Source: Daedaleopsis sinensis
Taxonomy: Eukaryota > Basidiomycota > Agaricomycetes > Polyporales > Polyporaceae
Reading direction: 5' to 3'
Length of the DNA: 64,000 nt
Assembly (NCBI GenBank): GCA_033807695.1
Contig: CM066308.1
Coordinates: 3,534,001-3,598,000 of the forward strand
Shown: piece by piece, positions 9,612-21,181 of the stretch
Layout: every line of letters begins with the position of its first letter
How positions within the stretch are numbered: the first letter of the stretch is position 1
Made by a program: the position numbers and the translations under genes
Notes under the pieces: model-generated
Databases searched by the model: none
Told to the model about the DNA's origin: nothing
The model's input: only the letters and a program-made list of their open reading frames with translations

Positions 9612-12600
9612 ATGCCTCCTCGAGTCCGAGTCTCCCTGCACATGTGCCGGTTCTGTGGCAGATATCTCGAGACTCAACAGGGGCTCAAAGCCCATCAATC
9701 CCAACGACTGGAGTGCCGCGACGCCCTACTGAAAGAGCGACTCGGAACACAGCTGGACTCCAATAGCCGTCCCCCTTCGAGCCAGGCCAGCGGCAGACTG
9801 GTAGGTATCTCCTCGGGCCCGAATGGTCTCCCGGACGTCAGAGACGACGACGCACCCCTCGAGCTCGAAGGGCTACCTCCTTATATGGAAGTAGATGGGG
9901 CCGCCGACGAATCAGGGAGCGAGGAACGACCTCGCAAGCGAAATCGCGTCACAGTGGAGGAGGTTGACGACGACGGGTTAGGCGAGGCTTCGAAGCTGCC
10001 AGGCGGCATTCCTGTCAACCCTTGGATACAAGATTTCCCTCAGCCAGCGGGCATGACATACGGGACTTCAGAGACTTACTTTGACCGCATCAAGCGAGAG
10101 AAGGGAGCTGCCGCTGCTCACCCATGGACCCCGTTCGCATCAGAGGAGGAGTGGGAGCTTGCACGTTGGTTGATGACATCTGGCTTGACAAAGCAAGCGA
10201 TTGAAGAGTTCCTAAAGCTCAAGATTGTGAGTGACAGAGACCGTGAGGATGTCCAGAGGTTGAGCGAGTACTGACATTGTTTAAATCAGACATGCGAGCG
10301 CACCCGACTCTCATTTACGAGCGCATACCATTTCTATAAGAAAATCGACGCACTTCCGGGCGGGTTCGCCAAGTGGAATGTGCAGCTCTTCGAGGCCATT
10401 GGCGATCAGCTTGATGAAGATGGAGAACCTAGAAAGGAGATCGTTGAGTTGTGGCAGAGGGACCCGGTCGAATGCGTACGTGAACTCATTGGCAATCCAC
10501 TCTTCCGTGAAGCCCTGTGTTACGTCCCCAAACGCGTCTATGCCGATGAAAAAGGAGATGTTCGGATCTATGGGAATATGTGGACAGCCGACTGGTGGTG
10601 GGATACACAGGTGCACCCCAACTGTTATCAATGATCACAAGCTCCGACACTCACCGGTTTGCATTCCCAGTTACGTCTTCCCTCGGGAGCTACGATTGCA
10701 CCTGTAATACTCGCTTCGGATAAGACCACTCTTTCCCAGATGAGCGGCGACAAGTCTGCGTGGCCCGTCTATCTCAGCATCGGCAACATTGACAAAGGAA
10801 TTCGCCGCAAACCTTCGATGCACGCCACCGTCCTGCTTGGATACCTTCCAGTGTCAAAGCTAGAGTGCTTCTCCGAGAAAGAGCGCTCTCTCGAGGGTTA
10901 CCGACTCTTCCATAAGTGTATGCGTGCGTTGCTGGAGCCGCTCATCGCCGCCGGCCGAGATGGTGTCGACATGGTGTGTGCGGATGGATTAATTCGCCGA
11001 GTCTTCCCCATTGTGGCTGCCTACATTGCCGACCATCCGGAGCAATGTCTCGTGGCCGGCTGCCAGGAAAACTTCTGCCCCAAGTGTTGTGTGGACCCGA
11101 ACAAACGCGGCGAGCCTGCATACTGTCGCCTTCGAGATCCTGTCCAGATCACATCCATCCTTCGACAAGCCGTCCGTGGTGACAAGCCGCCGACGTTCGC
11201 GCAGCTCGGTCTTCGACCTATCAATCCTTTCTGGACAGAGCTGCCGCTCTGCAACATATTCACCGCCCTCACGCCCGACATCCTTCATCAGTTGCATAAA
11301 GGTGTATTCAAAGATCACCTCGTATCTTGGGCGACGAAATCAATACCTGACGGCAAGGACGAGCTTGACCGCCGATTCAAGGCGATGCCGAGACACTCCG
11401 GATTGCGACATTTCAAGAATGGCATATCCAAAGTCACACAGTGGACAGGAACGGAGTACAAAAACATGGAGCGCGTCTTCTTAGGCATCGTGGCCGGCGC
11501 TGGGGAGATTGATGTTACACGCACCGTCTATGCCGTTCTCGACTTCATCCATTACGCCCATTTCGAGACCCAGACCGACATCTCCCTCGACGACCTGCAC
11601 CATTCCTGGCTGGGCTATCATCAGTACAAGCAAGTTTTCAAACGACTTGGCATACGTACCCATTTCAACTTCCCCAAAGGCCACTCTACCGAGCACTACG
11701 AGCCATCCATCCGTGCCCTCGGTACTGCCGATGGGTACAGTACCGAGCATCCTGAACGCCTCCACATCGACTTCGCGAAGTCAGCGTATGGGGCTAGCAA
11801 CAAGCAGTCGACATACCTGAAGCAGATGACCGTATGGCTGGACCGGCAGGAATCCATCAGCCGCTTCACCTCCTACCTCCGGTGGTTGGTCCCCTCAGAC
11901 GTGAGTGAACCAGGACTCGTCTCGGATGATGCTCGTACAGGCAGATTCCGGGATGGAGACGATGAGGACAGAGGAGAGGAGCAAGAGGTCCAGCAACGTG
12001 TCAGAGACCAGCCAGCAGAGGACGAGACGGATGATCCGGACAAGTCGGATCCGCGAGGCTACCAGGTCGCCAAGGTTCCCGCCTTCCCTTCTCTCACGAT
12101 CCGTGACTTCTCACAGCTCTTCGACATCCCCGACTTCATTCCCTCGCTCTCAGCCTTCATCGCCAAGCTACCTATCTACCCCACTATTCGTCATCGTCTG
12201 CCAGCTATCCATGGTCTGACACGTATGGCTGTCTACAAGCAGATGAAGCTTCGGCTCCCGGAAATCCCCCAGGTGTCATCAGGGCCCGGAGAAATCGACA
12301 TCGTGCATACGTCTCCTGCCCGACCCGGTCAGTACAACACAACAACCCCATCTTACATGTCCACTGTGCTTGTGCGCGAGCGTACGGCAGCGTCGGCCCC
12401 TTCTCAGCCTCTCTCAACCCACCCTCTGCAAGGGCTTCGAGTTGCGCGTGTGCGCGCCATATTCAACATCCCATTGGAGTACGACCCCGTGGCGTTACAG
12501 GTGCTGGAGCCGCTTGCCTATGTTGAATGGTTCACCAAGTTCCATTCGGTTGATCAGGCTACTGGTATGTACATTGTCTCGCATTCATCTCATCAGCATC

Positions 12601-12803
12601 GTCGGGCAGCCTCAGTCATTCCTGTCACCGACATTGTCCGTACCGTTCACCTAATTCCGTATGCTGGCAAGAACATTGACCGCTCATGGACGTCGAACAC
12701 TGTTTTAGACCGCTGTACTAGATTTTTCGTGAACCCTTACCTACGACACCATGATTTTGTATTATTCCGACATCTAGTAGATCATGCCAATGATACCATT
12801 TAA
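9612..12803 (+). CDS. Plavaka-family transposase
   Basis: Three exons, 9612-10226, 10290-10610 and 10671-12803, with introns of 63 and 60 bp and the frame kept, giving 1022 aa. The N-terminus carries a C2HC-like finger (CRFCGRY...H...C, residues 14-38) as in other members. Next comes the hallmark WELARWLMTSGLT region (about 180), then the conserved core: ILASDKTTLSQMSGDKSAWP, RRKPSMHATVLLGYLPVSKL, the DG in VCADGLIRRVFP (first catalytic Asp candidate), a CxxC pair (NFCPKCC), TPDILHQLHKGVF (second Asp candidate) and STEHPERLHID (Glu candidate). The C-terminus ends with the family's LDRCTRFFVNPYLRHHDF motif. No stop or frameshift interrupts it, so it may be active. An acidic, low-complexity insertion (about residues 735-780) looks lineage specific. 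Confidence 0.9.
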
Positions 12804-13165
12804 CGTGCATATCAGATGATGTCTATAGGTTGTATACAGAATACTGCACTACTACATGGGACTACAGAGCGCTACAGACACCAGCGCTAGACCTACCGGC
12901 TCTCCGTCAACTACGTATACACCTCCGGTGCTATGTGCTGGAAGGTTTCTGCTGATGCACGTTCAATTCAAGAGGTTATGTCGTCCTATGTATTACTTTT
13001 TGGGTAATGGGCGGGAAAGCGCCCGGGTTCCTAACATGGATAGGGCGCACTCCCACGGTTCACCTTCGAACCGACACTCCTCCCCTCGAACCTCCACGTC
13101 AATCCACGCCGCCTTCTGCTCCACTTCTGCCTTGCGCTTGTCAGTATCCTATCCCACGTTTACTG
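12804..13165. other. Transposon right subterminal region, no gene
   Basis: No coding frame is supportable. CTACA motifs at about 12853-12877 (with neighbouring GCGCTACAGAC) mirror the TGTAG cluster near the left end. Confidence 0.4.
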
Positions 13166-13190
13166 ACGTCATTTTGAGGGACGGCTGGCT
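13166..13190 (-). repeat. Right terminal inverted repeat
   Basis: Exact reverse complement of 5774-5798. Immediately outside, AGCCTCCGA (13191-13199) nearly mirrors TCCGAGGCT at 5761-5769. Confidence 0.85.
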
Positions 13191-13439
13191 AGCCTCCGAG
13201 GCTTGAGCCGAGGGGAACGAGATCGTGTTTCACTATCTGAGGGCCAGCGCTCAGCCAGTTGCCCAATATAGTACGTTTTGCCTGCCCTAAATCAATGCGG
13301 CGGTTTCCGGGTCGACGCTGATGCTCGACTACGGACTTGGTGTCCTCGCGACCGTCACCCTCTCAGATCTCTGACTCTGCCCTCTTTGTGCCCTCTACTG
13401 TTGTTCACTGTGTCTAGGTCTTGTGCTACTGTGGGGCTA

Positions 13440-13499
13440 CTGGTCTGCCTATGCTGGTCTGCCTATGCTGGTCTGCCTATGCTGGTCTACCTATGCTGG
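13440..13499 (+). repeat. 14-bp tandem repeat, about four copies
   Basis: The unit CTGGTCTGCCTATG is repeated three times exactly and once with a single change (TCTACC), followed by CTGG. It lies in non-coding DNA just outside the transposon. From 13500 to 14329 I see no gene. Confidence 0.85.
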
Positions 13500-14329
13500 C
13501 TAGGCTGCTATCTGTGGAGGCTTTATGTCTGTTGGTTACTGTGGCAGCTGACTACGAGTCTCTTGTTGGTTTCGAACGGCAAGTACCTGCACGACAATGA
13601 TGTAGCCATCCATGGATTCATGAGGTATGTGTCCCGACTTTACATGGCATCCTCCCGGTCTTCTGCTCATTCCAATGCGACAGCACCTCAAGTCACCGGT
13701 TCCCAGGGCCGCATGAGCATGTCGACACGTCTACCATGCTGTAGTAGTACTACTATCCCTGTACAGTACTCGTACTAGTTTGAATATGATTGGCCGCTGT
13801 TTCCCTCTCTTGTGAATGGTCTATCCTCACCAGAAGCAAGCCCCGAAGTAAAATACCATCCCCCTGCACTCGTATAACGCTGTCATGAGCGATAATGCTC
13901 GTCGTGAGTGCTAGAATGTGATCGTACGAGACGACCCATGATCATAGCGCCGGTGGCTTATGCTAGAGCATGTCAGACTCACACGGTCTCCTCTAGCATG
14001 CATTACAGCCTAAGACAAATCTTTGACAGCTTTCATCAACAAATGACCAGTCTCTACCAATATTACAGATAACTACCACCATGATAATCCATGCCCATGT
14101 ACTGTGCCTATTTCCTGATGAAGGAGTGTGCGTGTGGACAACGAGAACGAGTGACTGGTGCACGGAGTGGCTGGACAAGTAATGTGACAGTATACGATAG
14201 CGCGAAAGCAAGGGTATCAAGCAATCAGAGAGCGACAGTCCATGGTGATCCTCAGCAAGGTGGCACAGCGACTAAACAAGAACCTAAGAGATACCCGCGA
14301 CCCGACTCAGATGCACCTAACGAAGGCCA

Positions 14330-16415
14330 TCAGACAGCATCGCTCGACGTGACATGCACCGAAGTCATCGCGGCCGAGAAGTCCAGGAGGGAGCGCACGC
14401 TCGCGTCTGACCCCCCGCGCGCGCGCTCGCGGAGCATGCCCCACTGCACCCACCAGTCGTCCGCCTCGTCCTCGCAGTCGTACCCGAACACGACGCGGTA
14501 CTCGTCCCACACGGCCTCGACGCCGCCCTCGCCGTCGAGCACGTTCCGGCCTGTCGCTGCCTTCGCGCGCATCGACGCGTCGCGCGCGTCCGCGTCTGCG
14601 CCCGTGGCGGTCATGAAGAACGCGCTCGCGAGCTCCCCCGCGCGCACCGTGCGCACGCGCGCCTGGCGCAGCTCCTGGAACGCGTAGAGGAAGCTCGCGA
14701 TCTGGCGCTCCTCGGAGAGGTGCGAGAAGAGCTTGGCGAGCACCGCGCCGTCTTCGACTGCCATCGCGGTGCCTTGTATTGTGGATGGCTGGGGATTGGG
14801 CAGAAGCGATCAGTGGACAACGGAGAGGCGTTCGTGACTGGAAAACTCACAGGGAAAGGGTGTGCAGCCTCGCCGATGAGCACCAGCCGCCCGTCGTCGG
14901 ATACCCAGTCCTCGAGGTCTTGGTGCTCTCGCACCGAGATGCGGACGGCCTTCCGCGCGCCACGTACGGCCAACTGCAACCTTGAGTGCATGCCCGTCAG
15001 TCTAGAAGCCACAACGGCATTGGGTGATTCCGAACTCCAACTCACTTCTGCGAGATGGTCCCTGCTATGGACGGGAGGGAGACCGATGGAAAATCTCCGT
15101 ATTTCCCATCTCCGTGGGTATCGGGTGCATACAGCTGCACGGCGATGTCATCCGCTCCATGCTATTATGAGATAGTCAGTACCGAGCTGCATCAATGTGG
15201 AGAGACTAGTAGGTACTCACGATAGGATATGCAACAATGGCATGCCCGTCCCCGAAGGCAACAAATTGGCCGTTCTGTCTCTCGTGTGAGCTGCGGATGT
15301 ACCACTACCGCTAGCAACACACCTTCTCTGATATTTTCTGAGCGTATTCTGGAACAGCAGATCTTGGAATGAGTGCACTGCGGATTCATCGTCAGCCTAC
15401 ATAACCTTTAAGCCTGAGCATGAAATGCACGCACTCATAAACTGCTAGACCTGTTGGGACACCAGGATCCTGCCGGCCGAGAAGCGCCTCTCTTGTGGGT
15501 CCGTACTCGCCATCAGCGCCGACGATCACGTTCGCCGAGATCGTCTCGCCGCTGGCGAGGGTGACTTCGTTCTCCTCCACGTCGATATCCGCCACCTCAG
15601 TATTGAAGCGTACCTGCGCTCCTTGCGCGGTGGCGGCGTCGTAGAGAATGTCGTATAGCTCTGCGTGCTGGCGACGAGAGGATACGACTTAAGTGAGCAG
15701 GACGTATCGTGGAGGACGTGCAGCGCAGGGATGGAGACGTACCGAGAGCATGAGGAACATTCCTCGGGTTTCCTTCAACATGTCGGCGTCCCAGACATGC
15801 TGGCCTAGTATCTCGCCGGACTCATCTGCACACATGTCAGCGTTGTACGTTAATACCAGTAGAGCGCAGCGGGGATCGCGCACATCGCATGAACGCAAGA
15901 CAGGTGGTGACAGACGCCTTCTTCAGCAGTACATCCTTCAGGCCCCAGTGGAAGAGAATCTTCGAGAGGTTGGGGGGTAGCCGGACACCGCTTTCGCCGC
16001 GCTGGAGGATTGTAGTAAGTACATGGTGAGTATCATCTATGCAACAAGGACGGGCTGACGTACTGCTGCTGCCCGGTCTGTGCGCTCGAGAACCAGTACA
16101 TGGTGCCCGACACGTCTCAGTGCTAGTGCGCATGCAAGCCCTGCAATGCCTAGGATGCAAAGTCAGCTCGCTCGGCGGACGACATCGCGCAGAGCACGAC
16201 TCACCTCCACCGACGATCAGGAAGCTGATCGGCAGGCTCGTCTGGGGTGGCAAGTCCGATCGAGAGCAATACTGCGAACAGTGGGGCATCAGTACTCAGC
16301 ACTCAAAAAATAACGCCACGATGATCGTGACGGGGCAAGAGGAACGACGACGACGAGTGCTGGGCAGGGGAGTCAGGGTCGCAATACACACCTCAGCGGC
16401 GACACTGACAGTCAT
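14330..16415 (-). CDS. FAD-dependent monooxygenase (salicylate hydroxylase-like)
   Basis: Eleven minus-strand exons: 16415-16392, 16271-16205, 16149-16064, 16001-15884, 15825-15743, 15667-15435, 15377-15323, 15274-15221, 15161-15046, 14980-14851 and 14788-14330. All introns are GT-AG, 48-120 bp, and all joins are in frame, giving 474 aa. Members of this class use FAD and NAD(P)H to hydroxylate aromatic or other substrates. Visible motifs: the dinucleotide-binding SFLIVGGGIAGLACALAL near residue 26, the NLSKILFHWGL region, an ANVIVGADGEYG (DG) motif, and the ribose-binding VLIGEAAHPFPPSTIQGT (GD-type) motif followed by MAVEDGAVLAKL. The length fits group A flavoprotein monooxygenases. It could serve catabolism of lignin-derived aromatics or a secondary-metabolite step; no pathway partners are nearby, so the substrate is unknown. 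Confidence 0.85.
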
Positions 16416-18336
16416 GCTTGGAAAAAGGTTGAAACGGGTTTGAACTTGAAGGTGCCGACGGTGATAGCTCGCGGGACAGGCTGGCTCCGCGAACGCAGGC
16501 CGCCTCCCCGCTATAAGCAAATCGCTTTCCAACAAGCACACACCCACACTGGGCCACCCCATCCCCGCGTGCGCATCGCGATAGCATCGGGTGGTGGCTC
16601 CGAGTCGCGGGCCCGCTCCGGAACCCGGCACCCCAGTATGCACTTGTATCAGTTGAAATTCCACGCGAGTCGGAGCAGCGCTGGAGCAGCGCGGTGTGTC
16701 TTGGAGCTCTCCGGGGTTTCCGGATTCGCCGAAGTCGCCACGGGCGAGCGGAAGCTGCGACTGCAGCCCGCAAGCGGCCTCGTAGCGAGTCTGCCGCGTT
16801 AAGTAAAGTGACACTGGGGCCTACTGGGCCCGGCCTGCGGACAAGGGTCGGGAGGGGGAACCTGGGGGAACGTACATAAGGAGGTCCATGTGTTGTTCCG
16901 AATACGTACCGCACTGTCTCGGCCTCGGGTCAAAGGCCAAGACCGAAGGTGTGAATAAGTACCTCCGCGATTGCCGTATCATCTGTACGGACAGTGCTCG
17001 CCCCAGGCTAAAATGAACTAATGGTCGGGCATGAACCGCGACGAAGAGGCAGAGTCGAGAGGATTAATGGGGCCTCGCGGAGAGCGAGTAAGTTGATATC
17101 CACACAGACTGACTGCCTCCCTGGATGTTTGTTGGATCTCTGACGCGACAGAGAAAAGGGCAAATGACGGAGCGCGAGCTCGAATTGCTGTTTCATATCA
17201 ATAATTAGCCGAGAGTGACGGAGGCAACTTACGTACAGGCAGCTTCGGCATGAAGTACTTACTTACGAAGATATTAAGTATGTATTAAAGTCTGCCGTTG
17301 TGTCTCCGTTGATGGGCGGTGGCGAGGAAGCACCTGAGGCTGAGTCTCGGGTACATAGTAGGCGAAAAGAAGTTGATCCCCGAGCTTTCAAGGCCTTTCA
17401 TTTGACTTTCATCCTTGATGATTTAAGCACAGGCCTGTAAGCTAACCCAAAGATTATTCAGTGCCCCTCCCAGCATGAGTGCCCTCGAGTTTCGAGGTGG
17501 TTGCCAGAGGTGATGATGGTTCGAAGTTTGTGTGGCGCTTAGTACATGTCATACGGTGGCGGTGCTGGGGGACCAGCACGTGCCCGGAACCTTAACGGTC
17601 CAGAACGTCGCTGGGGAACGCTACGCGTACTACTATGCATATGACGTCCAGTACGAACGTTAGCGTTGTATCAGACACTCAGCTAACAACTCACAGGTAT
17701 GCAGTAGGTTGCAATCATATATACGATATGCTTGAATAGCAGCTCATCGAGCCCGTATACTTATATAGTTGACATTGAACGCCAGCTCTAGTACGCTTGT
17801 CAGCCAACGCTCCGTGCGTTCTGTCAAAAGCTCACATTCGACAGTGGACTCGAATTCCACCGCACTTGCAAGTTAGGTACTCCTGCGTGACGTCGACGCG
17901 TAGTACGTGCGACAGCGTTAACTGCAACCCGACCTTTACAGGACCAATGACGTCACGCCTCATCCGCTTCCTCCGCTTCCTCGCTCGACGCGCCTCGCCG
18001 CGCAGAACTCGAAGGCCACCACGGGGCTTCCGCATCTTGGGGCCTCCCGCAGTGCGGGTGCGGTGCCCGCCCGTCTGCGGCAGGCCGCCCGCGATTCGAC
18101 CGCTATTTCGCCCGAGAGCACCCCGCTGCAGCTGCAGCTGTACACGGCCTCGCACAGCACTACCACACGCAGCACACATTCGTGTTCGACCAACGGAACA
18201 GACGGCTGCGGACGTGCATAGAGAAATGCTGCAGAGGCTGGAGTTCATCGACATATGATGCACGATACCCTACGCTCGGCCTCATCGTTGACGTCCAACT
18301 CGCGACACTGCAAGTCGCACAGCTAAGTTAAGTACT
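16416..18336. other. Intergenic region, no supportable gene
   Basis: It holds the monooxygenase promoter side and GC-rich open frames on both strands (for example 17797-18258 plus and 17832-18263 minus) that show no recognisable motifs, introns or domain order. I treat them as chance frames. Confidence 0.5.
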
Positions 18337-18439
18337 GTGCGCTGTATACGCATGACCATGCCCTCACCCTATCCAACAAGGCCTTCTGCGCCTGCGCCTC
18401 TGCTGCACGCAATCTGCACCCGACCCGGCGCGGGCGGTC

Positions 18440-18804
18440 ATGATTGTGTTCATGACACGATGCATGACGCAAGCAGCACCCGACCGACTACTAGCCCGTG
18501 CTGGGGATGCCCCGTGCTTTATCGGCCGCCAGCCAATCGCTTCGTCGAGTTCTCCCCCGAGGACATTCCGTATGCAAATAAGCGTGCGTCATCGTGTCCA
18601 CGCCCCCACTCACCTGCGCGTGCGAGACAACTGACGAGGCCGCCCCGGCCCCTCTTATCTTGCGGCTTGGTCGCAGGCTACCTGGAAGAGACGAGGCCGC
18701 TGTACGACGTCGACGGAGTGCTCGACATCCACCCGGATGGCAGAGACTGGGATATGCAAGTCCCATCAGCTACGCAGGCCCACATGGTTCGGGAGAAAAC
18801 CTGA
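18440..18804 (+). pseudogene. Glutathione S-transferase-like relic
   Basis: Removing a GT-AG intron at 18584-18676 joins EFSPEDIPYANK to RYLEETRPLYDVDGVLD in one frame. This reads like the first part of the C-terminal helical domain of a Ure2-type GST (pattern I-P-Y-x-x-x-R-Y-x-x-E-x-x-R-L-Y-x-V-L-D). The downstream segment expected to hold the AD-L/I-A-D-type core is absent: the frame ends after about 30 more residues at 18804. The N-terminal thioredoxin-like half is not recognisable upstream. A decayed gene is the best reading, but the call rests on a short match. Confidence 0.35.
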
Positions 18805-19443
18805 GAACCAATGCGGGCTGTTGAGCGTGACTCACATGTACCCCACGCCATAACGCGCGGCCAGAACGCCCAAATATAGAGAGCGATCAGGACCCCAACC
18901 GTCATCCGCTGTATGCTGCGCGGGAGAAGAAGAGTGCGTGCATTCGGCTGGGGGGCACAAGAGCCTGCTATGGTACATGGCGCAAACCACGTCACGGAGA
19001 GTCGAGGCGGGAAACGATGACATGGGCCAGGGTGCGCAGCGTGGCGGCGATCTGCTCGGTTCCCTGGAAGAAAACGTGGGGGAGCCGTGTATGTGTGCGT
19101 GCTTCAAAGCACCCGCTGCGGACCCGTCCTGCAGCGATAAGGGTCCGCAGCCCATCCTTGATGTACAGTATAATCATAATCCTACAGAGAAAGCATGGGC
19201 GTGATAATGATATTTTGAAGGGAAGGGTCGTGAGCGCATCCGGAGACTACAAGGAGGGGTTCACTGTCAGCGACTGGGCGAAAAGGGTAAGGAGACAGAG
19301 ACGCACCCATGAGCGTCATAAGTGTCGCAATAGCGGCCGGGAGATATAGTCCGCCGCAGTCATTGCACTCATCCTGCTTGGCGTGGAGGGTAAGGCGTCG
19401 CGGACGGTGTGAAAGGATAAACACGCGACTGGCCTCATGTCTG

Positions 19444-19689
19444 CTACTCGTCCTGGGGAGACTCGGCGTCAGTCTGGTCACTGGAGGGCGCACCGCGCTG
19501 CTCCGAGTGCTCATCGTCTTGTTCTTCGTCAGGGGCGGTGGGTGCGGTCTGCGCATGCGGGACGGCATGGCTGGCGTCCGCGGCGTCGACCTTCCTCCTG
19601 AGCTCCATCCAGAGCTCGAGGGTGTACTGGTGCATGTCTCGGGCATAAGCGAGGAGCGCATAGTTTGCCGGGCCCGTATCCTCTGACAT
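19444..19689 (-). CDS. Small acidic protein, unknown function
   Basis: An 81-aa frame that starts at the first ATG after a typical fungal leader: a TATA-like element near 19856-19862 and a CT-rich tract at 19790-19830 on the minus strand. The N-terminal 35 residues look helical (NYALLAYARDMHQYTLEL); the C-terminal half is acidic and disordered (DEEQDDEHSEQ). There are no membrane segments and no recognised family. It might be a short coiled subunit of a larger complex, but nothing here shows which one. Promoter layout is the main support. Confidence 0.4.
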   Translation of the reverse strand: MSEDTGPANYALLAYARDMHQYTLELWMELRRKVDAADASHAVPHAQTAPTAPDEEQDDEHSEQRGAPSSDQTDAESPQDE

Positions 19690-19862
19690 GATGATTGCGC
19701 AGACTGTTCGCAGGACAGCAGATGAGGATGGCTGAGAGTCGATAAGGAGGCAGGTGTTGGCGGCCGGCGGCGAGCTGAACGCCTGGAGGAAGCTGAGGAG
19801 GAGGAGGAGGAAGCAGCGGGAGGATGAGGGGGCGACCGTTGAGTGTGCAGAGAGATATAAGT

Positions 19863-20391
19863 AAGTTGTAACCTTAAGCCGCAGACTGAGCCTGGATTGT
19901 AATACTAATAGAGCAAGGTCGTATCAGCCGCGTTGGCGATCGAGAGATGATGCCGCGGCCCGTGCCTATGGCGCACCACCAGGAACCGATGGCCTGAGGT
20001 GGGGCCCTACGTCATCGCATCGTTTGTCGCTTGGCGTCCGCTCGTGCTCTGTGCTCGCCGCAGCTCGCGCGAGATCGCCAACCTACGCGGCTTGCAATAA
20101 GTCAGTGCTCGTCGAGATTTGATAATACTATACACTCCTACAAGTACTCCTATATGTTGCTCGACGTGTGGCCAGGTTCTGCGATCGAGGACGAGGACGT
20201 CGACGCCTGTGACTCTGGAGTCGAAATTTGGGACAAAAGCCCGTGGGACTGGGTCACGACAATTTAGCTAGAAGCTTGGCCATCAATATCCCACTCCACT
20301 CACCATGCGTAATAGGGGGCACTATATGAAACAGACCCACGGGTGGAAGGCACTGGAAACTTGTACTTAGTCCATCTGAATCTGACAAGTA
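19863..20391. other. Intergenic region, no supportable gene
   Basis: A short open frame at 20031-20267 has no supporting motif. The interval ends at the LINE target site. Confidence 0.4.
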
Positions 20392-20405
20392 AGTATCATA
20401 TAGTT
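20392..20405 (+). repeat. Left target-site duplication of full-length LINE
   Basis: AGTATCATATAGTT; the same 14 nt follow the poly(A) tail at 28977-28990, the first A being shared with the tail. This fixes the element's 5' end at about 20406. Confidence 0.85.
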
Positions 20406-21181
20406 GGAGACCTTGGACTAAGACCACCACCATCAATCGATGGGTGGCTCAGCGGCACGCCCTCCGGGGCCCAAGGCGCGATCCCAACGGGTCGTAAGAT
20501 GTCGTCGAGCGTATTCGCCGGAAGAGCTCGCACTAGGAGGTGCTGGTGAGCCCGGGGTGGTCGAAGTGCCAGCTGCCGGACGGGTACACCGAGCTCGTTG
20601 CCCCCTGTGGCTCGGGGACAATATGGCGTATGCAACGATGTATGTCGTAGCCTTAGAATCATGGGACTGTCCCTCACATCCTATCCGTGTCCCTGCGGGT
20701 GTATCTACACATGCTCTCACATCGTTAGAAGACGGGAGGCCGTCAAGAGACTGCTGGGGGCGAGAGCGGCGGGTGGCTCCCTGCCGGGAGCGAGTGGCAC
20801 ACGGGCGGCAACCACGCGCGGGGGTGACGCGTCCGTACGGCCAGACACGGGGCGTAGGGTGCTTTGTGCTGCCGCAATGTGCATGCGCCAAGGGACAATG
20901 GAGACAAAGCAGACGAAGGCGGCGAAAGCATGTTTCCAAAGAGCTGGGGGTGGCGGCCCAATCGAGACTTAGCGGAGTCTGAATGCTGGGGTGGTCTAGC
21001 TCCAAAGCTTAACGTTTGACCGCCACCGTTAGGCAAACGGGCTCAAAGCCTTTGTCGTGCTTGAGTGGCTCACCAGGTATATCACGCCCGCAAAACGAGT
21101 CGAGGATGGAACACAACCTTCGCACTGAACTCTCATCGCTCACCCGCATCCCAACGCCACCCCTCGCACACCACGAGAACG
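20406..21181 (+). promoter_or_regulatory. LINE 5' UTR / presumed internal promoter
   Basis: 776 bp between the target-site duplication and the first ATG of ORF1. LINEs must carry their promoter downstream of the transcription start, so it should lie here. The segment is GC-rich; an open frame at 20440-20982 has no recognisable features. Confidence 0.5.

Larger units (their letters stand above)
5774..13190. mobile_element. Plavaka-type DNA transposon with two divergent genes
   Basis: A 7.4 kb unit is bounded by a 25-bp perfect terminal inverted repeat (5774-5798 and 13166-13190). Inside are a complete Plavaka-family transposase gene (9612-12803, plus strand) and a complete 9-exon gene for a DUF6532-like protein (6848-9426, minus strand), head to head across 185 bp. 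Both genes are intact through all their introns, which suggests recent activity. TGTAG motifs cluster between the genes and both termini (about 6530-6660, and as CTACA at about 12853-12877), reminiscent of the subterminal repeats of CACTA-like elements. No clear target-site duplication is visible next to the inverted repeats. Confidence 0.75.

Noticed and set aside
17797..18263. Overlapping 140-150 codon frames on both strands
   Set aside because: Arg/Pro/Cys-rich chance frames from high GC; tested for inositol-oxygenase-like and other motifs without a convincing match.
18832..19177. Minus-strand fragments resembling the last helix of DUF6533-type seven-helix proteins
   Set aside because: Only one short stretch fits; other helices and splice sites could not be assembled, so no gene is called.
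20440..20982. 180-codon plus-strand frame before LINE ORF1
   Set aside because: Lies in the LINE 5' UTR, is not similar to a known domain and overlaps frames on both strands in GC-rich DNA.
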